Assembly: GCF_003605475.1 (NCBI RefSeq)
Contig: NZ_RAHX01000001.1
Span: 1,488,001 to 1,552,000, forward strand
Origin: Aurantiacibacter aquimixticola
GTDB lineage: Bacteria; Pseudomonadota; Alphaproteobacteria; Sphingomonadales; Sphingomonadaceae
Length of the DNA stretch: 64,000 bases
Direction: 5' to 3'
In this document: positions 46,124 through 53,536 of the stretch, piece by piece
Layout: the number at the start of each line of letters is the position of its first letter
How positions within the stretch are numbered: position 1 is the stretch's first letter
Notes under the pieces: generated by a model
The model's database searches: none
What the model was told of the DNA's origin: nothing
Seen by the model: the letters and a program-made list of their open reading frames with translations, nothing else
Position numbers and translations under genes: made by a program

Positions 46124-46548
46124 TCCGCGCGCTGTCCGCTCTCGTCCTCCTCACATCGCTTGGCGCTTGCGAGGAACTTGCGCGAACGGGCAGCAACAAC
46201 ATGACGGCGATGACCGACGGCGCCGAGGTAGCCTTGGTGAACAGCTCCGAGCTCGCTGATTTGATGGCGGCAGGCAATGTGGTGCTGATCGACGTACGCA
46301 CGCCGGAAGAGTTTGCCGAGGGTCGGTTGCCGGGCGCTCTCAACGCGCCGGTCGAGACTTTCGGGCCCGCGGCTATTCCGATCGAGGATGGGCGCGAGAC
46401 GATATTCTATTGCCGTTCCGGAAATCGTTCGGAGCACGCCGCGCGGGTGCTCGCCGAGGAGATAGGCGGACGAGTGAGGCATCTCGATGGCGGGATTGTC
46501 GCCTGGAAGGCGGCTGATGGCGAGATCGTAATCCAACCGGAACGCTGA
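46120..46548 (+). CDS. rhodanese-domain lipoprotein
   Basis: 142 residues. The signal peptide has lipobox LGAC (Cys17), then a single rhodanese domain (about 45-140) with [14 protein letters not shown] and the active-site loop FYCRSGNRS holding the catalytic Cys. It is a predicted membrane-tethered periplasmic sulfurtransferase. The start overlaps the acnA stop. The function in the periplasm is unknown. Confidence 0.88.
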   Translation: MIRALSALVLLTSLGACEELARTGSNNMTAMTDGAEVALVNSSELADLMAAGNVVLIDVRTPEEFAEGRLPGALNAPVETFGPAAIPIEDGRETIFYCRSGNRSEHAARVLAEEIGGRVRHLDGGIVAWKAADGEIVIQPER

Positions 46549-46560
46549 TCCCGTACGATA

Positions 46561-46586
46561 AAGGGCGGCCCGCATGGACTGCCCTT
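46561..46586. terminator. weak hairpin between convergent genes
   Basis: AAGGGCGG / CTGCCCTT pair with one G-U and a 10-nt loop, located just after the rhodanese gene. There is no clear U-tract, so it is a weak or factor-dependent terminator at best. Confidence 0.4.
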
Positions 46587-46607
46587 CATCTCTCCATCGA
46601 TTCGATC

Positions 46608-47858
46608 TCAGGCTGTCATAGCCTCCCGCCCGGTGGCGCCCCTTGTCCGCCGGCGGCGCAGGAAGACCGCGCCCGCGCCCGCCCCGAACAGCAACAGCAT
46701 TCCCGGCGCCGGAACAGGCGTCCCCGAAGTGGTCGCGCCGCTCGTCGTGGTGTCGCCGCTTGTCGTCGTATTGCCGCTCGTCGTGGCTCCCGAACTGGTG
46801 CTGGTCGATGTGGACGTGCTGGTCGAGGTGGAGGACGTGATGTCGCCCGACGTCGATGTGGAGGTCGACGTGGACGAACTCACATCGCCCGATGTCGAGG
46901 TGGACGAGCTGACGTCGCCGGATGTGGACGTAGATGTCGAGCTCGAAACATCACCGGAACTCGACGAGCTCACGTCGCCCGAACTCGATGAACTGACATC
47001 GCCGGATGTCGAGGATGTGCTGGTCACCATCCCGGAGGACGAGCTGACGTCGCCCGAGGTCGAAGAGGTGCTCGTCACAGTGCCCGACGATGTCGAGGTG
47101 GTGCTGGTGACGGTGCCGCTGGTGCTGGTGACCATGCCGCTGGTGCTCGAAATCTCGCCGGTCGAGCTGGTGCTCGTGACCGTGCCGCTGGTGCTGGAGA
47201 TTTCGCCCGAGCTCGTGCTGGTCGAACTACCGCCAGTCGTGCTGGTGATGCCGCCGGTCGTCGTCGACGTGGATGTCGAACCGCCGGACGTCGAGGTCGA
47301 ACCGCCCGAGGACGATGTCGAAGTCGACGAACCCGTCGAGCTGTTGTCGTTGTCGATATCGATGATGATGTCGCCAGACGAATTGCCACCCTCGCCGCTT
47401 GTCGTCGTCGTGGTGCTCATGTCCACGACCGCGCTAGCGCTGCCGCCACCTCCGCTGCCACCGAAAAAGCCGCCGAAGAAACCTCCGCCGAACCCGCCAC
47501 CGAACCCACCGGAGCCACCGATCACAATGGGCTGACCGCCTCCGCCACCGCGCAGCGGGGCTGCGGGGAGCGGGGGCAATGGAAGCGGCGCACCGGCGAG
47601 GTCGTATTCCTCCACCGGATCGCAGCACTCGCGCTCAATCGTGCGGCGAAGCCGGCGCTGTTCGCGCGGGCGCGGCGGAATGGACCGGCGCGCGGTGCGC
47701 TCGCCCTTGACACTCACCAGCTCTCCGGCCTCGTCCTTGTCGGACTTGTAGCGGACGGTCGAGGTCTGCGGCTCCGCGACGTGGACTGCGCCCCCGCCAA
47801 CGATCGCTCCGCCCGCTACCGCGGCGGTGAGTTTCGCAATGGCCATGCGTACCGACAT
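46608..47858 (-). CDS. Ser/Thr/Gly-repeat surface protein with PEP-CTERM-like tail
   Basis: 416 residues. From the N-terminus: a signal-like helix (about 5-28), a basic stretch with PPRPREQRRLRR and a CysCys pair, a glycine-rich block (GGFGGGFGGGFFGG), then about 230 residues made mostly of Ser, Thr and Gly in repeats such as SSSTSTSGDV. The C-terminus is TPVPAPGMLLLFGAG, a hydrophobic helix, then RRRR, as in PEP-CTERM sorting signals (VPEP variants). It is predicted to be exported, anchored by an exosortase and heavily modified on Ser/Thr. No exosortase gene is in the window. It matches no protein I recognise. Confidence 0.72.
   Translation of the reverse strand: MSVRMAIAKLTAAVAGGAIVGGGAVHVAEPQTSTVRYKSDKDEAGELVSVKGERTARRSIPPRPREQRRLRRTIERECCDPVEEYDLAGAPLPLPPLPAAPLRGGGGGQPIVIGGSGGFGGGFGGGFFGGFFGGSGGGGSASAVVDMSTTTTTSGEGGNSSGDIIIDIDNDNSSTGSSTSTSSSGGSTSTSGGSTSTSTTTGGITSTTGGSSTSTSSGEISSTSGTVTSTSSTGEISSTSGMVTSTSGTVTSTTSTSSGTVTSTSSTSGDVSSSSGMVTSTSSTSGDVSSSSSGDVSSSSSGDVSSSTSTSTSGDVSSSTSTSGDVSSSTSTSTSTSGDITSSTSTSTSTSTSTSSGATTSGNTTTSGDTTTSGATTSGTPVPAPGMLLLFGAGAGAVFLRRRRTRGATGREAMTA
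46722..47420 (-). repeat. in-gene Ser/Thr-Gly coding repeats
   Basis: A degenerate tandem array of short units encoding SSSxSxSGDV, TSTSGTVTS and TSGATTSG-like repeats, which fills more than half of the surface protein gene. Such arrays vary in length by slippage. Confidence 0.75.
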
Positions 47859-47997
47859 GCGTGTTCTACCTGTTCTGGCGGAATCGGCCTGCAGCGTCCC
47901 TCAATGGCGCCGACGGCCTTTTCCGCGTCGTGCCAGAGAGACCCGTAGCGGCAGCTTTCGCAATGGCTTTAAGGCTGTTTTCGGAACTTCACGCTGC

Positions 47998-48039
47998 AAA
48001 AAATGGGACACATCGTACCTCTGCTAGCGGACTGTCCCA
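47998..48039 (-). terminator. probable terminator downstream of ruvB
   Basis: On the minus strand TGGGACA pairs with TGTCCCA around a loop of about 22 nt and is followed by six T residues. It lies about 30 bp past the ruvB stop. The stem is only 7 bp, so confidence is moderate. Confidence 0.5.
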
Positions 48040-48068
48040 CTATGGAACCGAATCCGGCGATGCTCCGC

Positions 48069-49097
48069 TCATTTGCCGCCGTCGAACAGCCCGCCCTGCG
48101 GTTTATCGGGCGCGGCAAGACCGAGGTGATTCCATCCGCCATCATTCAGGCATCGCCCCCGCGCCGTGCGGGCGACCAGACCGAGCTGGATGAGATAGGG
48201 CTCGATCACCTCCTCCACCGTATCGCGCGGTTCGGCCAAACCAGCCGCCAGAGTCTCGACGCCCACGGGCCCGCCCTTGTAAGTGGTGGCGATCATGGTG
48301 AGGTAGCGGCGATCCATCGCATCCAGGCCGAGCGTATCGATCTCCAGCCGGGTCAGCGCCTCGTCGGCGATGGCCGCAGTGACCTCGCCCTGCCCCTTCA
48401 CCTGCGCAAAGTCCCGCACCCGGCGCAGCAGCCGCCCGGCGACGCGCGGCGTGCCGCGGGACCGGCGCGCGATCTCTCGCGCGCCCTCCTCCGCCATCGT
48501 GACGTCCAGCAGCCGCGCACCGCGAGTGACCACCTGCGTCAGCTCGTCCTCGGTATAGAATACCAGCCGCACCGGGATGCCGAAACGATCGCGCAGCGGC
48601 GTGGTCAGCAGGCCCTGTCGCGTCGTCGCGCCGACCAGCGTGAAGGCCGGCAGGTCGATCCGCACGCTGCGTGCCGACGGCCCCTCACCGATGATGATAT
48701 CGAGCGCGCGGTCTTCCATCGCCGGGTAGAGCACTTCCTCGACCACCGGATTGAGCCGGTGGATCTCGTCGATGAAAAGCACGTCGTTCGGCTCGAGATT
48801 GGTGAGCAGCGCGGCGAGGTCGCCCGCCTTGGCGATGACGGGGCCGGAAGTGGCGCGAAAGCCGACGCCGAGCTCCTTGGCGATGATCTGCGCCAATGTC
48901 GTCTTGCCGAGGCCGGGCGGGCCGAAGAACAACGTATGGTCCATCGCCTCCTCGCGACCTTTCGCAGCCTGGATGAAGACCTCCAGATTGTCACGCGCCG
49001 CTTCCTGCCCGACGAACTCGCCGAGTGATTTGGGACGGAGCGCCGCGTCGGGATCGTCGGGTTGGCGGGCGGGGGTATGGATGGGCTGGTCGGTCAT
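48069..49097 (-). CDS. ruvB: Holliday junction branch migration helicase RuvB
   Basis: 342 residues. Walker A is [11 protein letters not shown] and Walker [13 protein letters not shown]. Sensor 1 ([17 protein letters not shown]) and the winged-helix domain [14 protein letters not shown] follow. It drives branch migration with RuvA. The start is the ATG overlapping the upstream gene in an ATGA; the longer frame is rejected. Unlike most bacteria, two unrelated genes separate it from ruvA. ruvC is not in the window. Confidence 0.97.
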   Translation of the reverse strand: MTDQPIHTPARQPDDPDAALRPKSLGEFVGQEAARDNLEVFIQAAKGREEAMDHTLFFGPPGLGKTTLAQIIAKELGVGFRATSGPVIAKAGDLAALLTNLEPNDVLFIDEIHRLNPVVEEVLYPAMEDRALDIIIGEGPSARSVRIDLPAFTLVGATTRQGLLTTPLRDRFGIPVRLVFYTEDELTQVVTRGARLLDVTMAEEGAREIARRSRGTPRVAGRLLRRVRDFAQVKGQGEVTAAIADEALTRLEIDTLGLDAMDRRYLTMIATTYKGGPVGVETLAAGLAEPRDTVEEVIEPYLIQLGLVARTARGRCLNDGGWNHLGLAAPDKPQGGLFDGGK

Positions 49098-49582
49098 TGA
49101 AGCGCAAACAGGGCGACGAACGCGCCGACTAGAAAGGAAACCAAACTGAGCGTTGATAGAATTACAGCGCTGTAGAGAGCTCGATTTCCCCAATCGAGTT
49201 CAGCGCTTGTTTGGTAGGGCTCCTCTGCACCGCGAGACCTGTATTGGGCATTCCAAGCCTCATACATCGTCAGTTTCATGAAAAAATGCTGAGAGAAGAA
49301 GGCCCCAAAGTATGCCGCAAGAGAGCACACAAGACCACTCGCAAACCAGAAGAATGCCCACCACAATCCAAAGAAATTGAAATCTAGGCCAGTGTTTCCG
49401 ATGAAAGTTAGGAGAGCGAGGACAGCGCCGCCGTTCACAAGCTGCAAGTTTCGCATCGCCGACTGCGAGTATTCAACTTGGAATCGAAGCCGATCTTTTC
49501 CCTCGTCAATTCGAGTGGCATAGTCATCAAGCGCGATTTCACGCGCTATCCGCTCCCGTTCGATTGCTATGTCGCGGATCAA
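49094..49582 (-). CDS. unknown membrane protein between ruvA and ruvB, low GC
   Basis: 162 residues, not recognised. A charged, helical, probably coiled-coil N-terminus of about 45 residues precedes hydrophobic segments around 50-70 and 75-100 ([19 protein letters not shown]) and 130-160 at the C-terminus. The base composition is visibly lower in GC than the flanking genes, which suggests recent acquisition. Yet it overlaps both neighbours by ATGA, so it is fully integrated in the ruv operon. Function unknown. Confidence 0.75.
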   Translation of the reverse strand: MIRDIAIERERIAREIALDDYATRIDEGKDRLRFQVEYSQSAMRNLQLVNGGAVLALLTFIGNTGLDFNFFGLWWAFFWFASGLVCSLAAYFGAFFSQHFFMKLTMYEAWNAQYRSRGAEEPYQTSAELDWGNRALYSAVILSTLSLVSFLVGAFVALFALQ

Positions 49583-50121
49583 AACGGGTTCACCGTGTAG
49601 CCCTCACGCTGCAATTGCGCGTGGGCAGTCATCGCTGAGAGGGCCATTTCGACGCCGGGGATGAGGTCTTCGCGGGCAACACCCTGCCCCGCCGCGCTCT
49701 GGCCGCAGACCACGAAGCGCACGCCACCTGCCAGCATGGCACGTACCATGTCGCCGCTCGGGTTCATCCCCGGCTCGCCATCCCGCGCCGCCAGCGCTTC
49801 GTCGCTCAGCAGGTCGAGCACCGCGCCGCCATGAACCACCACCGCGACGCGCATGTTCGCCGGGTCGACGCCATAGGCCGCGTGCATGTTGACGAAGCGC
49901 GCCGCGCTCTCGATGCCGCGATTGCGCCCGTCTTCGGCCCGCTCGGCCACGTCGAAGCTGTGGGCGAGTTGCGTCTCGGCGGGGAAGCGTTCCACGCCCT
50001 CCACGCGGGTCCACGGGCCGAAGCCTTCGAACACCGGACCCATCTGCCACTGCGCCTCCTGCGCCGCAGCCGGGCTCGCCAGTGCCAATGCCGCCAGAGC
50101 CATGAGGTACCGCATCGCCAT
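49579..50121 (-). CDS. periplasmic DsrE-family protein
   Basis: 180 residues. The signal peptide ends near SPAAAQ. The mature domain is DsrE/DsrF/TusD-like: VVVHGGAVLDLLSDEAL and the conserved-cysteine segment FVVCGQSAAGQGV. Related cytoplasmic proteins relay sulfur; secreted members have no established role. It lies 3 bp after ruvA and overlaps the next gene by ATGA, so it is in the ruv transcript. Confidence 0.82.
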   Translation of the reverse strand: MAMRYLMALAALALASPAAAQEAQWQMGPVFEGFGPWTRVEGVERFPAETQLAHSFDVAERAEDGRNRGIESAARFVNMHAAYGVDPANMRVAVVVHGGAVLDLLSDEALAARDGEPGMNPSGDMVRAMLAGGVRFVVCGQSAAGQGVAREDLIPGVEMALSAMTAHAQLQREGYTVNPF

Positions 50122-50124
50122 CTC

Positions 50125-50727
50125 CTATCCTGCCGCCTTCTTGAGCGCCACGCGGATCAGCGCGCCCTCGTCCGCCTCCGCGCCCAGTTCCTCCTGCGCG
50201 CGCGCCACGGCCTGCGCGGCCACCGCTGGCTTGAAGCCGAGGTTCTGCAAGGCGCTCACCGCATCGGCGCTCGCTCCGCCGGCGGGGGACACCGCCGCGC
50301 CGCCAGCCACGCCGCCACCCGGCAGAACCCCCGCCCTGTCCTTCAACTCGTTGACGATGCGCCCGGCCAGCTTCGGCCCGACGCCCTGCGCTCGCGCCAC
50401 GCTGGCCGCGTCGCCACCGGCGCAGGCATCGCGCAGCTCTCCGGGCGAGAGGGCGGAGAGGATGGCGAGCGCGACCTTGCTGCCCACGCCCTGCACGCCC
50501 GTCAGCAGGCGGAACCAGTCGCGCTCCCCCGCTTCGGCGAAGCCCAGCAGCCGCATGTTGTTCTCGCTCACCTGCAGGTCGGTGTAGAGCGTGCACTCGC
50601 CGCCCTGCTCGCCCAGCGCGGTCAGCGTCTTGGCCGAGCAGTGGACGAGGTAGCCCACACCCGCGACGTCGATCACCGCCCAGTCGCCGCCGGTTTCGTC
50701 GAGCTTGCCTGTCAGCTTTGCAATCAT
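50125..50727 (-). CDS. ruvA: Holliday junction DNA helicase subunit RuvA
   Basis: 200 residues, the standard length. Domain I starts [11 protein letters not shown]; helix-hairpin-helix motifs [17 protein letters not shown] and [14 protein letters not shown] follow; and the C-terminal RuvB-binding domain (about 150-200) has [14 protein letters not shown]. The start is the ATG preceded by GGGAGGTG 3 bp upstream. It is the first gene of the four-gene ruvA-DsrE-unknown-ruvB run, just next to the 22-bp repeat array. Confidence 0.96.
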   Translation of the reverse strand: MIAKLTGKLDETGGDWAVIDVAGVGYLVHCSAKTLTALGEQGGECTLYTDLQVSENNMRLLGFAEAGERDWFRLLTGVQGVGSKVALAILSALSPGELRDACAGGDAASVARAQGVGPKLAGRIVNELKDRAGVLPGGGVAGGAAVSPAGGASADAVSALQNLGFKPAVAAQAVARAQEELGAEADEGALIRVALKKAAG

Positions 50728-50797
50728 GGACACCTCCCTGCCCGCTCCGCCGCCACCGGTCCAGAGCGCCCGCGCCGCTGTCCGCAGCGTAAGGGGG

Positions 50798-50999
50798 TGT
50801 GACAAGTGGCACAGTGTCCAGGAGCAAAAACGCCGATCTGTAACCCTGGGCGGCGAAAAGTGTGACCTTGCGTCCGAAACTGTGACCCTTGGCGCAGAAA
50901 CCGTCACTTTCGCGGGCCTTTTGTGTGACCTTGCGGCGAGCCGAAGTGTCACCTTTTCCAAGCCGATCTGTAACCCTGTATGCGCGCTCATGTCACCGT
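50798..50999. repeat. iteron-like array of TGTNACC motifs with ~22-bp period
   Basis: This fills the 346-bp gap between ruvA and aroC. TGTNACC or TGTCACC-type motifs begin at 50839, 50861, 50881, 50902, 50924, 50947, 50969 and 50991, with spacings of 22, 20, 21, 22, 23, 22 and 22 bp. Two degenerate copies precede them (50798, 50815). The 17-mer GCCGATCTGTAACCCTG occurs exactly at 50832 and 50962, and TGTGACCTTGCG at 50861 and 50924. The period equals two DNA turns, so one face of the helix is marked. The varying spacing rules out a coded protein repeat. No CDS was found in the gap. Confidence 0.75.
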
Positions 51000-51073
51000 G
51001 ATGGAAGAAGGCACGCCCTGTAGGACAGCGCGATCTCTCGACACGCCCGCCCATGCGGCTATGACATTGCGCC

Positions 51074-52144
51074 ATGAGCTGGAACACTTTCGGACGCGTC
51101 TTGCGCTTCACCACCTGGGGGGAGAGCCACGGGCCTGCGCTTGGCGTAGTGGTAGATGGCTGCCCACCGGGGCTGGAGCTCACCGAAGAGCACATCCAGC
51201 CCTTCCTCGATGCGCGCAAACCCGGGCAGAACCGCTTCACCACGCAGCGGCGCGAGGCGGACGAAGTGCTTATCCTCTCGGGCACCTTCGAAGGCCGCAC
51301 CACCGGCACGCCGATCAGCCTGATGATCGAGAATACCGATCAGCGCAGCAAGGATTACAGCGAGGTCGCCAAGGCCTATCGCCCCGGCCATGCGGACTAC
51401 ACGTATGACGCCAAATACGGATTTCGCGACTATCGCGGCGGCGGGCGGTCGAGCGCGCGGGAAACGGCGGCGCGGGTGGCGGCGGGCGCAATTGCGCGGC
51501 TCGTCATTCCCGAGGTGACGATCACCGGGTGGACCGAGGCCATCGGCCCGCACGCGATCAACTACGACCGCTTCGATCGGGACGCGATCGGCGCCAATCC
51601 CTTCTTCTGCCCGGACCCGGAAGCGGCAAATGCATGGGAAGGCGTGATCGACGAAACGCGCAAGGCAGGCTCTTCATTGGGCGCGACCGTGGCATGCGAG
51701 GCGCGCGGCGTTCCCGCCGGATGGGGCGCGCCGATCTACGCCAAGCTCGACAGCGAGATCGCCGCCGCGATGATGACCATCAACGCCACCAAGGGCGTGG
51801 AAATCGGAGACGGTTTCGCCGCCGCGCGCGCTTCGGGCGAGGCCAATGCGGACAGCATGTCGCCGGGCGGAGGCGGCGCGGTGGATTTCGCCAGCAACCA
51901 TTCGGGCGGCACCGCAGGCGGCATCTCCACCGGCCAGCCCGTCACCTGCCGCGTCGCCTTCAAGCCGACCAGTTCCATCCTCACCCCCGTGGACACGATC
52001 ACGACCGAAGGCGAGGCGACGCGGATCAGCACGAAAGGCCGCCACGACCCCTGCGTCGGCATCCGCGGCGTCCCGGTGGTGGAAGCGATGATGGCGCTGG
52101 TGCTGGCGGATCAGAAGCTGCTGCACCGCGCGCAGTGTGGGTGA
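51074..52144 (+). CDS. aroC: chorismate synthase
   Basis: 356 residues. It makes chorismate from EPSP using reduced FMN, the last step of the shikimate pathway. Signatures: [36 protein letters not shown], and [23 protein letters not shown] motifs, with [11 protein letters not shown] later. The length is normal. It is transcribed away from ruvA; the 22-bp array lies upstream. Confidence 0.97.
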   Translation: MSWNTFGRVLRFTTWGESHGPALGVVVDGCPPGLELTEEHIQPFLDARKPGQNRFTTQRREADEVLILSGTFEGRTTGTPISLMIENTDQRSKDYSEVAKAYRPGHADYTYDAKYGFRDYRGGGRSSARETAARVAAGAIARLVIPEVTITGWTEAIGPHAINYDRFDRDAIGANPFFCPDPEAANAWEGVIDETRKAGSSLGATVACEARGVPAGWGAPIYAKLDSEIAAAMMTINATKGVEIGDGFAAARASGEANADSMSPGGGGAVDFASNHSGGTAGGISTGQPVTCRVAFKPTSSILTPVDTITTEGEATRISTKGRHDPCVGIRGVPVVEAMMALVLADQKLLHRAQCG

Positions 52145-52199
52145 GGCGTCTGCTGCGACCCTGATTGCGGACGATTGGTGGGGCGGCTAGTCAGTCGGA

Positions 52200-53228
52200 A
52201 TGAACTCCGTTCTGAATGACGAACTGGCGATCGCTTTGAATGATTATCTCGTCGCTAGACGCTCAGGTCGCGGCCTTCAGGAGGCATTGGCGACAGTCGT
52301 AGAAGCGATGGGGCGGCAAACAGCTTCGTCTATTTCTGAGGCGGCCAGCGTAATTGGAACTGCGGCTAACCTTTGGCAGTGGCAACGTAAGACTAGCTGG
52401 TGGCGAAGGCTTCTCCCCGTAGAACAAAGCGACCGGTATCTTCTTGCGAATGAGCCGGACGTGGCGTTGCTTTTCATCTTCCATCGGAATGGATTCATCC
52501 GCCAGGCTGCACTTGAGCGGATCAGGGGGCCGATCCCGAATACCTTCTTGGTCGCGGCATTGGCGTGGCGATTGAATGACTGGGTTCCACAAGTGCGTAA
52601 GAGTGCTCTTGCATGTGCTGCTCGGTGCCTACCGAAGACAGATGCAAAACCGCTTGCAGATTTTTTCTTTGAAACTGTTCACCCTCGAACCACTTGGAGG
52701 CGATGGAACGCTAGAGGAAAGGCAGTCTTGGAAGAGGCCATTACCAGAGATGATGTCAAAGAGGAGATTGTGGCAAAACTTCTTGATGGAAGGAAGGGTC
52801 CCTTACCGTCGTTTCTTTCCTACCTACTACGATACGATTGGATCGATCCGTATCTTCCGACCATCGCGTCAAACTCTAAGGTTCCGGGAGTAAGAGCAAT
52901 CGCGCTGCGAAGCCTGATTAGAGGAAACGCGAGATATAAAGATGGGACTGTTTTGCGCTGGATTGACAAACCGATGGGCCTTCGGAGGCGTGAGCCGAAA
53001 ATCATTGCTAGATCGCTGTCAATAGAACGCAATCCGATTGCTTTGATCCAAGAAGGAGCGAATGACAAATCCGCTGTCGTAAGGCGTGTCGCTCTATCAG
53101 GAGTGATCGAACTCGGGCTCTACAAATCGATCGACCACGAATTTATTCAGCGCTGCACTAAAGACGCATCCAGATCCGTGCGCTCCAGAGCGGATTTCAT
53201 ACAAAAGAAGGCGAGAGAAACTGCCTAA
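52200..53228 (+). CDS. unknown low-GC protein with HEAT-like repeats
   Basis: 342 residues, not recognised. It is largely alpha-helical, with repeated helix pairs such as RQAALERIRGPIPN, VRKSALACAARCLP, VRAIALRSLIRG and VRRVALSGVIELG, which fit a HEAT-like scaffold. No catalytic motif is seen. Base composition and codon use are clearly less GC-rich than neighbours, which suggests horizontal acquisition. It is flanked downstream by a REP-like palindrome pair. It might be a binding or adaptor protein, but no function can be assigned. Confidence 0.72.
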   Translation: MNSVLNDELAIALNDYLVARRSGRGLQEALATVVEAMGRQTASSISEAASVIGTAANLWQWQRKTSWWRRLLPVEQSDRYLLANEPDVALLFIFHRNGFIRQAALERIRGPIPNTFLVAALAWRLNDWVPQVRKSALACAARCLPKTDAKPLADFFFETVHPRTTWRRWNARGKAVLEEAITRDDVKEEIVAKLLDGRKGPLPSFLSYLLRYDWIDPYLPTIASNSKVPGVRAIALRSLIRGNARYKDGTVLRWIDKPMGLRRREPKIIARSLSIERNPIALIQEGANDKSAVVRRVALSGVIELGLYKSIDHEFIQRCTKDASRSVRSRADFIQKKARETA

Positions 53229-53269
53229 AATAGATGTCTTCTCTCCACCCCACTCCAGCCCCTCCGTTG

Positions 53270-53348
53270 CCCCGGACTTGATCCGGGGTAGTGCTTTTCT
53301 TCCGACGTCGCGCTTGCAGGAAGCATTGGCCCGGATCAGGTCCGGGCC
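53270..53348. repeat. REP-like palindrome pair
   Basis: Two related palindromes, CCCCGGACTTGATCCGGGG (53270-53288) and its inverse-type GGCCCGGATCAGGTCCGGGCC (53328-53348), separated by about 39 bp. They sit in the 308-bp gap before katG. Similar CCGGATC-centred dispersed repeats occur in many alphaproteobacteria. They could end transcription or be targets of a REP transposase. Nothing else in the gap is clear. Confidence 0.65.
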
Positions 53349-53536
53349 GACCATGAGGGCACGTTTGTCAGTCTCGCCATGCGCCTCTCACCCTGCACCA
53401 CACACGCCTTGCCGACTAATCGTCCCACTCGCTCAATCCGCCAAATCTAATCGATTGGACTAATCACCGGAACGCCCGCATATTCCATCCATTGACGACT
53501 CGACCCCTTACGATTTGACGAGAGGAATTTTTCGAC

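Noticed and set aside
46633..47535. Long open frame on the plus strand opposite the Ser/Thr-repeat gene
   Set aside because: Its Val/Asp/Glu/Pro-rich product mirrors the Ser/Thr codon repeats on the other strand. The minus frame has a signal segment and a sorting-type C-terminus.
50798..50999. The repeat array as a CRISPR
   Set aside because: Repeats are only about 9-17 nt and spacers about 13 nt. There are no cas genes in the window and the copies are degenerate.
53354..53536. OxyR site in the katG leader
   Set aside because: An AATCGATT palindrome is visible, but no ATAG-N7-CTAT-type spacing could be found, so no assignment is made.
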